DNA of 64,000 nt from positions 9,302,306 to 9,366,305 of the forward strand of contig NC_085085.1 of assembly GCF_963422355.1 (NCBI RefSeq), read 5' to 3'. A program made the translations under genes and the position numbers. The notes under the pieces are model-generated. The model was not told the DNA's origin and searched no databases. It saw nothing but the letters and a program-made list of their open reading frames with translations. Shown here in pieces: positions 36,625-49,900 of this stretch. How positions within the stretch are numbered: the first letter of the stretch is position 1; the number at the start of each line of letters is the position of its first letter. This DNA comes from Corticium candelabrum. Its lineage: Eukaryota; Porifera; Homoscleromorpha; Homosclerophorida; Plakinidae.

Positions 36625-38289
36625 CCATTTTGGAAGATCTACAGTCTCACAACAAAGAAGTAACAATTCTGGCTTACCTGGATGACGTTTATCTCCTTGG
36701 CAGCCCTGATCAAGTATTTCATGTCTTTGAAAGGCTGAGATCTGCCTTCAGCGACATTAATCTCATGATTGAGGAGAAGAAGTGTGAGATATACTGTTCC
36801 TCATCACCGTTGCTTAACACCATCTCTGAGTCAACTTCCATACCAGCCACAAGTCAAGGATGTAGAATTCTGGGCACACCTATAGGAAGCTCATCGTACA
36901 TCATCGAATCTTGCTCTGATGTTGCACAATCAGGATCTAATTTGTGTGGTAAGATGTTGCAGCTGCAAGACCCCCAGTGTGGCATGCTCTTGCTGAGACA
37001 CTGTCATGTTACTCGGATGAACTTTCTATCACGAACTGTTCCACTTAGACTTTTGGAGTCCGCTGCAGCCATCCATGACACACTGACAAGATCAACGTTC
37101 ACCAATCTCTTGGGTAGAGGCAATCTAACAGACAGGCAGTGGCTTCAAGCAACTTTACCAATACGACATGGAGGATTTGATCTCACAGCTTTAACATCTA
37201 CAGCACAATTTGCATTTCTTTCTAGTTGGGTCTCAACCCTGCATACAATAGCAAAACGAATTCCTGATGCTGAGCGATTGCTTGATGAAGTTCAGAATTC
37301 ACATCATTCAAATAGTTCCATCAACAGAGATTTGTGCAATGTTTTGCCTCAAAACAAAACTCTCGTAGAAGTTATCAACGACAGGAAGCAACTACAACAC
37401 AAGCTGACTGAGGAATACATGAAATCTCTGTCAAATGGTTTTATTCAGAATTCATCTTCGACTAGAGACCAATCTCGAATGAAGTCCTTGCAAGGCAAAG
37501 GTGCAGGGGCGTGGCTCCTGACAGTACCATCATCATCATGGCATGCATTATTATCTCCGTGCGATTTCCGCTTGGCATCCTTGATGAGACTGGGCTGCCA
37601 AATGCCTTTGGCTTCTGGTCAGTGTGACTGTGGGAAAGAATTAGACTCAGATGGATACCACCTAATAACATGTAAGACTGGGGGCGGCCCGGTAATCAGC
37701 CATAACAACATGGTTTCAGCATGGGCAGACTGTTTGAGTCAACTGCAATTACATCACGTAAAAGAACCCAGGGGAAGGTATGTCAATTCTGAAGACAGAT
37801 CAGACATAGTTGTATTCGATTCGGCATCGGGGATGGATCTTGAATTGGATATTGCTCTAGCGAATCCCTGGAGCAATGAACTAGAAGGTTTATCAGCTAC
37901 AACTCAAAGAGCAGCGGCAACCAGAAGAGAAAATCTGAAGATCAAAAAGTGCCTATAGTCTTCGAAAATTTTGGCTGTTGGGGAGAGAAAGCTGAAGACT
38001 ATTTGAAGGAACTGTCACAGCTATCAAGAGACGAAGACGGAAAGCCAAATGCATCAACCTTCAAGACATACTGGAGATCTGTGTTCTCTGTGTGTCTACA
38101 ACGATCAAATGCTAGAGTGATTGACAGAAAAATAAATAAGATTGTTTCAAGAGACAGCAACATAAACATAAATAGTTGTAGGTAGAACCAAGCCCTATTG
38201 GCTTGGGTAGTATTTAGTTGCTTTGCTTAGATGGTGTATAATAGTTCAATGTTTGAAAATATATGTATTGACAGACAGACAGACAGACT

Positions 38290-38327
<38 letters not shown>
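36625..38327 (+). mobile_element. Largest GACA-tailed non-LTR retrotransposon copy (RT to C-terminus)
   Basis: Begins at the end of the previous GACA tail. The long frame to 37958 starts inside reverse transcriptase just before its catalytic LAYLDDVYLLG (motif C). It continues through thumb/linker to GAGAWLLTVP, FRLASLMRLG, the motif C-D-C-G...GYH-x4-C (37624-37674), SHNNMV, and RSDIVVFDSASG...LELDIALANPW, a plausible PD-(D/E)XK restriction-like endonuclease. A short deletion shifts the frame near 37955; the rest (PIVFENFGCWG, FKTYWRSVFSVCLQRSNARV) follows in a second frame to 38185. The 3' UTR ends GAAAATATATGTATTGA and a GACA tail (about 38270-38327). It is 5'-truncated and frameshifted, so not autonomous. 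Confidence 0.88.
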
Positions 38328-38869
38328 TTCATTTATTATCATCAAAACTCTACGTATGTACAGGAAACTTTCAAATATCTACCAGTCCTTCATAACTAAG
38401 CAAATTATAACACATTAATGGACTTGGCCTACAACATTGCAGTCAAACATTATGCCACTGTCGTTTGTACTGCATGAAAATCTCGACAGCTTCCTCGAAA
38501 TCACTCTGGCGTTGCATCTCTGAAGAATGATGGAAAATTGCTTTCTCCAGAATGCCTTAAAACGTTGAGCGCTGTTAAAAGGATGTGCATGAGTGGTATT
38601 GTAGCTTTGCCTAGATATATGAGACAAAAACTTGTGTGCGTGCGAGCCCCACAAACCAAAATGTTCAAAGACTAGTGGAACACACTTGGATGATAAACCA
38701 CCATGCAGGACCTCTCCTGAGTATTTCTTTAGTTTCTTCTCCTCTCTTACTTTTGCAGCATACCCTTCTTCTCTGTGTGCGTGGTTGAGAGCGTCCTTAC
38801 TCCATGGGTGTGCTAATGAAACATCCACGTCAAGATTCTGTCCTGTTTCAGAATCAAAGAGTGTCATAT
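38328..38869 (-). mobile_element. Oppositely oriented 5'-truncated copy of the GACA family
   Basis: A minus-strand frame that starts in the adjacent CA/GACA repeat encodes MTLFDSETGQNLDVDVSLAHPWSK, VPLVFEHFGLWG and FWRKQFSIILQRCNARV, ending near 38415. It is intact from the endonuclease region on. Its truncated 5' edge lies at a CACAGACA tract and its 3' edge at the same GACA tract that tails the copy at 36625. Confidence 0.85.
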
Positions 38870-39076
<207 letters not shown>

Positions 39077-39112
39077 AGTGTACTAGTTTCAATGTATGAA
39101 ATATGTGTACTA

Positions 39113-39163
<51 letters not shown>

Positions 39164-39208
39164 AAGACAGAGAGACAGACAGACAAACAGACAGACAAAC
39201 AGACAGCT
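39077..39208 (+). mobile_element. Minimal retrotransposon 3' end with GACA tail
   Basis: Only about 35 bases (GTTTCAATGTATGAAA, TATGTGTACTAA) lie between two GACA tracts. They match the end of the copy at 36625 (GTTCAATGTTTGAAA, TATATGTATTGA). The tail runs from 39113 to 39208. Confidence 0.75.
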
Positions 39209-39324
39209 CTCCTTTAGATTGTAGACTTACTTTGACAGGGTAGTGCGAAATGTATCAAATACCTTCTGTACTAAGTAAATTATGTTTAATATCTACAATA
39301 TTTAGGAAATGTATAGACAGTATA

Positions 39325-39329
<5 letters not shown>

Positions 39330-39408
<79 letters not shown>
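39330..39408. repeat. (CA)n microsatellite
   Basis: Pure CA run. Confidence 0.97.
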
Positions 39409-39411
<3 letters not shown>

Positions 39412-40340
39412 ACTTTAAAAACTTGGTCAGATCTAAAGTCTACTGAAAGGTGCAGAGCAATTGCTCAGGGTTAATTTCTGTTTCTATGGTAATCGGGAAA
39501 ATTATAGCCCAGGCTTAAACTTTGTGGCCCCATGTATGCAAAGAAAGGAGAAAGATCATTAATTATTATGTGATACTTATCAGTTTGGCAACAGGGTTTG
39601 AGAGCTTAGCTGTTTTGTTGCAAATTTATCATGCACCCAATGGATCCTGTTTGTAGAAGAAATTAATATTTGCAGCATAAGATTAATCAATTGTGTAAGA
39701 CTTGGTGCAAACATCTACAGTTGCTAACATTCTCATTCAATGAAATTCTTGACGCACTGTATAATCAAGAGTTCTAAGTCTGCTTGTTGACAACTTTACA
39801 AACTCACAACTAGCAATGAGGTGACACTGCTGCTTTACTGTGACAACATTGGTTTACACTGTGTAATGACAGAAGGTAGTTTCAACTTACAACTAGACGA
39901 TAAGACACAGCCTGTCACAAAAAATTGTCTCGAGGTCTGAGGTTTAGAATAAGATTGTAACTACCGGGTTCAAAGGGGTTTAGTGAACCCAACGAGTTAG
40001 GGTGTGGTCGTTTTAGAATTTCAGGCACTAAAAGGCGAGGCGTGGAATCCTCTGACTTCCAATTTTCTATCTTAAGATTTGAAGATTATCGCTAACCAAA
40101 TGATCTTGATTGCAATAGTATTAAAGTGGAAAAACTAGTGGCAAGAGACTAGTCACTACATTTTAGTAACGGAGAGTGAGGTCATACAAATGGTGTCTAT
40201 CGACTATTTTGTGCATAAGGGCTCTTAGTTAACAGTCGGTGTCAAACCATGCAGACTTAGAGGCGTACAGTAGGAATGGCATTCAGGGTGGAGGGTCCAA
40301 CCTGGATGCCATTATTGAAGATCCTCGTTTTCTTCCACTT

Positions 40341-40407
<67 letters not shown>

Positions 40408-40508
40408 TACCAAAAGCTCGATGGAGAGCCATATAGGACCACGCCCATTTCTGTTGTGAGGCCCGGATTAGAAGCCTCGCTACGCTCGGCAACTAGTATC
40501 CAGCTAGG
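39409..40508. other. Intergenic region
   Basis: No gene seen. A (CA)n run lies at 40341-40400. A short inverted repeat, GGGTTCA/TGAACCC, lies near 39967-39990. Confidence 0.5.
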
Positions 40509-42300
40509 CTAGTACCTAGCAAAAATCATAAATTGGACAACTTCGTCAACTTTCTTGAAGCCAAAGTACAACTCCTGCAACCTTGCTTGCAGACACTCTG
40601 CAATTGGACGTATGGGTTCAAGAAGCTGCTTCACAAGCATGAAAACTACAATGTGCTCAAATCCAACAAATGTGTACCTCAAGACATTTGCAGCAGTTCG
40701 TGTTTCTGAATCCCATTTCCAGTTGCTTCCATCAGGATAAAGTTTGTCACAATTGCTTGGGTAACGTATCTCATCCCAGGTTTCAATAAGAGGTGTAAAG
40801 TTCCAGAATTGTGTCAAAAGTTGTATGCCTCTCAACCCATCTCGTCTTGCACAAACCATTGATTTTTGTCTTCTTGGTAGCTGGGCACTGACAGCTAATA
40901 ACGTGTTCCAGAAATCTCTGTCGTTTGGGAGAGTTATGGAAAAATAGGTATGCTTGCTGGCAACTGTCAAACATGTTCCTAATTGCCGTTATTTGTGATG
41001 ACTTGCATATTATTAGATTCAGACTGTGCAAGCAGCAGCCTTGATAATCTGCATCAGGTGCCACACGTTTGATATGTGCTTGCACACCAACACTGGATGA
41101 GCTCATTGAACTGGTTGTATCATACGCTTGTCCTCGACAATTCCTGATGTCGATCTTATGCTTTTCAAGAACACATAGGATACCTTGTGCAATAGATTCC
41201 CCAGTTATCCTTTGAAGAAAGGCGAAATCCAGCAAGACTTCATGTTTCTTTGGCTTCAGCTCAAAGTTACCTTTTTGAACTTCTAAGAACCGTAAACAAA
41301 CTGACAATTTCTCTTGCCCATGAGATGTAACCTCGTCTGCTACAACTGAAAAGTGTGCACATTCCCTCAAGCATTCTCTGTAGAAATCTCAAATCTGGTC
41401 AGCAGCAATCTCTAATATTTCGTTCTGAATGTTTTTACTGATGTACTTTGCATTTTGCAGGTCCAGTCATGAGATGCTGATCCAAGCAAGAATTGGTGCC
41501 AGCAAGCAGCCTTACCAATGCAATAAAATTTCCCTCGTTTCGTGTTACAGGACTGTCAAAGTTGATTTTATCTTGCTTACAACCTTGCAAGGCGATCCTC
41601 TGCTTTCCACACATAATAACAGCTTCAACAATGGTAGGCAGAACTTCTAAGTTGAATTTGTAGTTTCTGGCATTAATATCTGTCATTCTGTTGTCAATTC
41701 TTGCTTCAGGATTGGAATAATGCATCCTAAAGTGGTACGCCCGATCAACAGCTCGCGAATGATATTCCGTTGTCGCATGTCTACCACGAATCTCTTTGGA
41801 TTTGTTGTAATTAACAAACGGGGTTCTAACGAATACGCCAAGGTGAAGAGATCTCATCTCATCAGGAGTCAGAAATAAAATGCGCGGTAGACACCAACCT
41901 CCCTTGCCATCCCTTGATTTACCATAGCGAAGCCAGTTATCCTCTCGAAGCCACCTTCTTTGAAATGTAATCTGCTTGACCTTCCGCTTTTTTACCGTCA
42001 GGATCTCCAGCAGGAAATGACCTTGTGTCCAACTCATCATCCCGGATGTCGTCTTGCACGGTAGTTAGCAAACGGTACTTGTCATCGGCAGTTAGCTCTC
42101 TTGTATGTCTAATTGCAATCTGAAGGAGACTGCTTTGCAAACCCTCCGGCTCCTGTAGTTGACTTTTGCTGAGGGTCGCCGTCGCAGGTTGTACATATTC
42201 TTGCGACAGTTGCCTTTGTTCATTCCGCATCCCTGATTCTTGTGCTCCGTAGCCTCCATCGAACGCTATCTCAACAGTGTTGGCTGCTTGAATTTCTTTG
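40509..42300 (-). pseudogene. Broken hAT-superfamily (DUF4371/ZMYM-type) transposase gene
   Basis: Minus-strand frames, in order: a KKAEGQADYISKK lead-in (42040 region); a TTF-type domain with WLRYGKSRDGKGGWCLPR and HATTEYHSRAVDRAYHF; a DUF4371-like core KYISKNIQNEILEIAADQI(stop)DFYRECLRECAHFSVVADE; CRGQAYDTTSSMSS; CCLHSLNLI; LCKTRWVERHTTFDTI; and a tail from ETWDEIRYP to FMIFARY. A TGA at an expected Arg position near 41386 and frame changes near 41440 and 42020 disable it. CAGGCGCTGATCCAGGA near 42510 (minus) looks like its 5' terminus; I did not find the other end. Confidence 0.85.
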
Positions 42301-42493
42301 AGTCAGACGTCATGATCAGATGCTAACGTCACCGTCAGCCGCCCTTGGCAATATCCCGGATATGGGCTACAGTCGCTGGTGGACTTGAGTTAGACTGTCT
42401 TCACTCAATTCGCTAGTAGCTATCTAGTACAATTTTGTCACACTCCAATATGTCTCACTTACGACCACTAGCTAGCCACCTCCTTCTAAAAAA

Positions 42494-42510
42494 TCCTGGA
42501 TCAGCGCCTG
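42494..42510 (-). repeat. Probable hAT terminal motif
   Basis: On the minus strand CAGGCGCTGATCCAGGA, followed by a T-run and AGAAGGAGGTGGC. It resembles the hAT-type ends elsewhere in this window and lies 5' of the transposase remnant. Confidence 0.5.
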
Positions 42511-42670
42511 AGTTCTCTTGATCATACTGTTCTGTGCTTAGCCACCTCCAGATGGAGGTACAGTACTATACTTATCTCAGCTTTTGGCTAGAGATTTTTT
42601 ACTTTCTCGGTTTATAAATGGCACAATCCCGGTTCAGCTGAACCCTCCCGAACCACCTCCAGATCCGCCA

Positions 42671-42840
<170 letters not shown>

Positions 42841-42885
42841 ACACGTTCAACCTCCAAGCACTTATATTTAGAACTTTGGCGAGTA

Positions 42886-42888
<3 letters not shown>

Positions 42889-42956
<68 letters not shown>
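42889..42956. repeat. (TA)n microsatellite
   Basis: Uninterrupted AT run of about 68 bases. Confidence 0.98.
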
Positions 42957-42958
<2 letters not shown>

Positions 42959-43159
42959 GCTATACACGTACCTGTCATTTTCCATCAGATTCAGTTATTT
43001 TGACAAAATCTCATTCGTGTATTTGAATTAATTATTTTTACTAACTGCTAAGTGAAACAAGTTGTATAATGATTTGTACAAAATACACAAATTGCTGCTG
43101 CATCTATACATGCATTAGTAATTTATTGCTTTTTATTTTAATTTATTTAATTACTTTAA

Positions 43160-43540
43160 TTCAATTTATTGCTAACGTTGGGTCATCGCTTCTTTGCGTC
43201 TGGAGAAACAAAATTAGGTCAATGGAAGCCACGAGCGTCGTGCTACGGGAAAGCAGCAAGCCATTCAATCTCATCTACATGGTGGTGTACATTGACAGGA
43301 GCTGAAAGCAATGACGCCCTTATTCTGTTGCTAAAGCAAGCTCGCTTAGCTGTTGCTTCTGCAATAGAACGTGAAGCAAGAAATGATAAATTGCACCTTA
43401 TATGTCATTTCAGTAGTTCTGTTCTGTAAAGGCTGGTGGACGCTGTATTGTGTGACGAGATAGGATTTGAGCCTAGTGATTACACTCCATTTTATGGAAA
43501 CTATTCCCGTTTTGGAATTTATGAGCACCGATTCTAGCTG
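43160..43540 (+). pseudogene. Truncated pseudogene of the NAT16-like GNAT family
   Basis: The frame reads LTLGHRFFASGETKLGQWKP, RASCYGKAAS, TWWCTLTGAESNDALILLLK, then VL(stop)RLVDAVLCDEIGFEPSD and PFYGNYSRFGIYEHRF(stop). This matches the last 120 residues of the gene at 43915-49946. An in-frame TAA at 43427 replaces the FHERA region, and the N-terminal two thirds are missing. It lies 0.4 kb upstream of the full paralogue, so it is probably left from a tandem duplication. Confidence 0.85.
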
Positions 43541-43914
43541 TCAGAATTAGAACATTGCAAATGTTACTTGCTCGTCCAAAATACTATACTTTCAAGCCGG
43601 CATATATAGCAAACTACAATAGGGGTGGAAAGATAATTGCTGGCACTTATTTCGTACACAGAATATTATTGTTTCCATTTCAGCTGCAGACCAAAAGGCA
43701 CCTACTGTAGCTTAGGTGGTCTGACTATTTAGTAATTCAAGGATATAGTAATTTGATTAGCATATGCATTTAGCATAAATTGTCAGTACAGTTTCTACAG
43801 TGTTGCCCTGTCGTACAACCTCGACTCTAGACAACATCACGTGATCTAACCCCGTTGCTGTCCTTGCGTGGAAGGACCACCGAAAGCTATAGCGACGAGG
43901 CTACTGTCGACAAC

Positions 43915-46900
43915 ATGTACAGACACGTACTCTTTCGACCGTTGACTACAAGCGCAGCAACTCAGAGACGTAACGTCTCTCTAATGAGACAAAGAAGACA
44001 AAGGTGAGTTAGTGGAAGTCGGCGAAATTTGTAGCGTCATGCAGGGCTGTCTTCGCGTCTGCTTCGTGGATGTTCTTCTGTACGTATTACACGACTACCT
44101 CTAAAGATCAAATTCTAGCTATATATGTTGTATGAGGACTGTTGCATCGAACCACGAGGCCAGCTGCTCTACAGTTCAACGGGATCGATGCTCACGGTCT
44201 TAGGTGACTTACTAAGTTAACTAACTAGACATCGCGGAAAGTCAGTTGTGTGACAGTTCGGACGACAACAGGTGTCAGAGCAAAATATGTACGTCAACGT
44301 ACTAATAAGTACGCTGAGTCACTTTATCAACATCCTGCGTGTATTTCATTAGGCGTGGGTGCATATGATTGGGTTCTTTCAAAGCAGTCGGATGTTTCAG
44401 ATATCTGATAATGCTTCTTTCAGGCTCTTCAGCTGCTGCAGGAGACTGTTGAGTCTTTCAGAAAGGGATATAACCTTATCGAACAGATTGTCCTATTCTG
44501 GAAGGGACATGCAGCAAGTAGTTGGAAATGATCTGATATAGAAAGTGGTCAAATGTACACTGAAAGCTCTGATTCAGGGGCCATTCTAGATTAGACGCCC
44601 TTTGAGGCTAGAATTATTCTTTTAGGTTCTGAGCGAGGCGTCTTTCAGACACCTAATTATTTTTAGATCGCGAACTAGTAATTGGACGCTCAATCTTCTT
44701 CATTAATTAGTTCTCTGCTCAGCTGTTACGTGATGGTAGTGAAGTGATAGTAATGGTAGCGGTGGCTTAGACGATCTACGTGTAGTAGCCAGTTACATCC
44801 AGTTTTTAATCCCATCAGATATCTGATCCTGTTTGCGCTAGCTGTGCCATGCCACTCTAGTACTACCATTATATTGATTCGTTATGCAAAGTCTGCATGA
44901 TGTTTCACAATTTCAAGTAGCCAGAGGGCAAAATTATTATTGAAGTCTCTACCTAAAGAGCGCCCGAATTACGGCATATGCACTCCGCATGTTTAATACG
45001 AGCAATTTTATCTTAAGTTATTTATTTAATCGCCGTCTTGTGCCTTTGGCATCACTACGCGCATATTTTTGTATCAACGTAGTGTGCATTATTAAATAAC
45101 GAAGCCATTCCCCACCAAGCGCATATTTTTGTATCAACGTAGTGTACATTATTAAATAACGAAGCCATTCCCATTAACTAACTTAAGTACGAATTGAACT
45201 ATACAAATAGACAGAGTTTTGTGTATTTGCGTTTGTGACTAAGACGGCTAATCAAATGTTTAATATTGACACAATTGTAAAAGACAGCATGGTAAAACAA
45301 ATTGTTTGACAGAGTAATGTGTATTTTAGAACAAGTCTAAACATTTATAAGAAGGCGTCAAATAGAATTAAATGTTTTAAATTAAGTTTGTGTTAACTTA
45401 ATCGAACTTCACAATATTGCGTTCAGAAACTTGATGCGTTCTATAATATTGCTATATAGGTATATTATTGCATATACCAATTGCAGCAGTCATTTTTTTG
45501 TTTTGTCGTCGTTTTACGTATGATTTTAATTTGTATGTCAGTTGTCGTATATCAAGCACAACAATAATCTACTTAATTAACTAAAACTACAGTAACTCTA
45601 ACACAACTCTCAAGGATACGAATAACGCACGCTACTTTATTGCATTGGTTATTTAAGTTAGCCTGAAATCCGGAGCGTTATGGTAACTACAGTATATGAG
45701 CAATTATGTAGCAAGAACCGTTTCCGGCCTAGTATCCTTCGCGGCTTCGCCATCTTGTAAAAAATAGTTTGCAGCATCTTTGCATACGCGGAAAACAATG
45801 CTTTCAAAATGTGTCATTATGATTTACAATTAATTAAAGACGTACAAAATTTGTTTTCAAAGAAAAGCGCCTGAGCTCTAGAACGATATCGGCAATTATT
45901 AGTGAATGGTATCTAGAGTCCAGAGACATTCTATCTGTTTCACGTCGTTTGCTTCTTGGCAACTTTAGGATACGTGGTCGCAAATACAATTCTAAGTGGT
46001 GTCTTATCTAGGAACTCTGATGGCACGTTCACTGGACCAGGAGACTTGAAATTTCGGTTGCTACAACAATCTGACTTGAAAGACGTTCAAAACATCTGTG
46101 ATGGTCTCTACAAACATGATATCGTCCCATTAGTGTTTGAGAATCTTTCGAGTTACAATTCTGTTTACGCTATTGGAGCCGAACTAAATGGACGTGTGGT
46201 AAGTAAAATTAACATAAAATTTCCCAATTGTAAACAAACCATTAAAGCATATAATATGAGATGGAATACATAAATCTCGTTATCTATTCAAATGTTGTTT
46301 TATATGCATGTTCGATGCACACAATTATTATGTTGCACTATTTATTGCACTAATAAAATCTTTACATTTGTATACGTCTCAAACGAAACAAGTCTACAAG
46401 GTAAGAATAAAGTCAAACATTTACGATTGCATTATGAATTTGAAAACAATCGGTGTCATACGTAGACAACAAATATGTAGATGATGGCAAAGTTTTTGAT
46501 TTTACCTGCTCTCAGACGCATAAATATACATGCCAAAATACTTATACAAATTTTGTGTCAGCTCGTCGTTAATGTGTTTGAGTACTTCATTGAGCATTTG
46601 TGTTGCATAATGCTACCAGGATGTTTTCCGGTCACAACAAACCAACGATTTTGTTAGCACAAAAATTTGACGAACAGTTAGAAATATAGTATACATAGCA
46701 AACAATGTCAGTTTTAGCTAGCAAGTCGTGTCTTTCATGTTCGAAATTGTGACAAACGTTTTGCAGAAATAGTGGATTAGCATGTAATGATTAAAAATAC
46801 ATTTGCGTGGCTCTGCGTATACAGGAAGGCTATCCTAAAACGTTTCACTAGCCAAGTGACTCAAAGCAAATTGTCAAATCTATACGCTTTCTAAAACGTG

Positions 46901-49900
46901 ACATATTTGGACACATAAATTATTGTAATACATCAGACAAAAGCAGAAAAGATATATTGCATACTGAAGTTAAGTTAATAATGGTTAATGAACCAATTCC
47001 TGATATTTCTGGAAGAAATCCTCAGACGGCGTAAGGGGACCTACACATTACTATAGGGCTGTAACGGTCAATTTTTTGAAAATTCTTTTTTAACTTCAAA
47101 AATTGTTTGATCTTTGAACTTAAAGTATGCCAAGTTTCAAAAATTGAAACGTCAAAAAACCGCACCAAATCTGGAATCCAAAGTTTGCCATTTTATACTC
47201 TTGAACGATTTCGGCTAACAGAATGCACATTAGTATTGTATTGTACACATAACTTGTACACATAATTCGTTCGTACACGCAACAGTAGTTACACATAATC
47301 TCTCACGATTCTAACGCTAATGAAGGTTCACGCCAAGGTCGGCCCCTCTGATGGGGCCCTTCCTTTCTAAGCCCAGATTCATGGGTTATTGTCTTCGGCG
47401 TGACTTCTGTAGCCGGGCAGATGTCATCTTCAACAGTCAGCTACATTACAACGAGTAAAACACTCAGAATGACTGCGTATGAGAACAAACTTCCTGATAG
47501 CTGACCTTCACTATCGCCGTCAACTTATCAATACGTATTATAAAAGTTGCCGTCAACCGTGGGAGACGTTCTGACACGTTTCTCTGATGGCTTCCATGTA
47601 CGAAAAAATTACGATTTCCTTTCTTTCAGCAACGAGAGAGCTCTGCCTCCGTAGGAAACTTTCACTTCCCTTGTTCTCAATATGGCCGTTGTCGTCAACG
47701 TCGCTTCTTCTAAACTCAAATTCGTGACGATGGAACGCCGCACAAGCAAGAAACTTGGCGTTTGCACTTATTTCCGGTAGTTGAATTCAACTGTCGAAGC
47801 AGAATTCCTGTATAATCAAACAGATGTCAGAAAGGACCCCTTTTCTACGATTTGGGTAGTTTTCGCCAGGTTTTTTTCCATTTCTAGCGTTGGTGTGTAC
47901 TCTGGAAAGCTATCCGACTGACTATTTATCAGTCTTTTGCGTTTCTACAAATTTTCCAAACTCTGGTTGTCAATGCAGAATGGTCATTTTTATTTTGAAT
48001 TTCTTCGTTTTCGTTGCCAAGGAGACGTGGTGGTTGCAGAAAAATGAAGTTTGACCATTCATTATGGCAATGATCGACTAGCTAAACTACAGACCAAGTT
48101 TCAGGTCAGTAAAAGATTTCCTTGCATTTTGGTAGATTTTTATAACTATTGACTAGAGGAACCATGTCTGTCCTGGTAAGTGCTGTCTCGAACGTCCAAC
48201 ATATATATTGAAAGGCAGTAGCGCGGCTTTACCGTAAAAGTTTTATTTTTTGAACTTGCAAAAACAGCTATTGAAGAGTAACTTTTGAATCGTTTATAGT
48301 CAAAATTTGCTATTGAACTCAGAGACAAACTATATAATGTCTGCATATTGATAACTGATGCGCATAGACATAGGAAGCGTGAGGGCACTGCATGCGAACA
48401 CGCGCCTTTTCAACATTTCTAGATCTGATTATCGCTCACTGTGGCTAATAAAACTCTGAGAAGCTGCCACGTGACCCACATACATACATGACGTAGTAGG
48501 CTTATTAAGACATAAACATACTGTGTTATTATTTTGCTTTTCAACGCTGTGTTGCAAGCATGCAAATACTGTATCAATGAAGCATAACATGTACACACTA
48601 ATTATTGTCTAGTGCAGCAGAGCCATGTGCACGCCTTCGTAGGAAAACTGGTAATCATCTCTCATAACTATAGTTTCTTAGTCCTACACTTGATATGATG
48701 TTTGCTATTGTAGCAGTCACCAATTCTCAAAGACACATATCTACTATTACTGTTATTACTATTAACAAGCGATACGTTATGTTTGTTTATATGTAGTGTG
48801 CATGTGTGTTCGTGTGTGTAGAAGACTAAAACAATACCATCTGATATTGTAAAGTATCTACTGACGAAATAGTGGGCAGTGCGTAACCACTGCAGTTAGT
48901 TGTGGTAGTGTCTGTATTTGCCCCGTCGTGGAATCTGTACAAGCTGCATGTATAGTATCTGACGTATTATAATACAATTCAATCTTTCATTCATAAATAG
49001 ATATGTGCATGGTGAATTCTGGGCAAGTTGCGTGTCATTTAGCTAACTAAAACGTTTGTTTAAATCGTGCTGACAGATACATGTCATGATGCAAGCAGTG
49101 CAAGATTATGGCAGATCAATGTATTGCTTTGGAGCACGTACTCATGCCGACTTTCAGGGAAGAGGAAATACAAAGTTGTCCATTAGTGAATCAATAAAAA
49201 AATTGGTAATCGACCGATTTGAACCAGATGTTCGCACAGTAAGAGCATGGACATCACCGGAGTCAATTGGCGCAACCAAATTCCTTACTTATAATAGATT
49301 CAAGGAAGTGTATTGTTATCAAGCGTCACACTATCGACACCACCAACTGTCCAAAGCTAAAGAAAATCTAGAACATTATATTAACATTATTGAGGCAAAA
49401 TGTGACGTAGTATCAATCAAAGACGCGCCCGCATCAAATTTGATTTCTTCGACCTCTAAAGTTTCACCGAGTGACTGTGATCTAGAGATTATTGACAGTC
49501 CGCTTTTGCCTGCTGGAGTGTTCACTCATTCTGATTGTGTCTATTCAACTACAAGGAACAATCTCAAAATATTACAAACGTTGGGCTATCGAATATTCGT
49601 ATCTGGAGATACAAAAGGTCAATGGAAACCGCAAGCGTTGGCGTATGGGAAAGCGGTAAATTATTCAATACTTCCCACGTGGTGTTGTACAGTGACAGGA
49701 GATGAAAGCGATTATGCTCTCGTTCTATTGCTCAAGCAAGCACTGTTGGCTGTTGCTTCTGCGACCAAATGTTATGGAAAGGCCGAGAATGGTGCAATGC
49801 AGTTCATTTGTCATTTCAACAGCTCCAGTTTTCATGAAAGGGCAAAAGCCGTATTGTGCGACGCCATTGGATTTGAACCAAGCAATGACACTCCATTTTA

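Noticed and set aside
36630..37958. 442-residue frame as a host gene
   Set aside because: RT motif YLDD, the CCHC motif and homology to several truncated tailed copies show that it is a retrotransposon.
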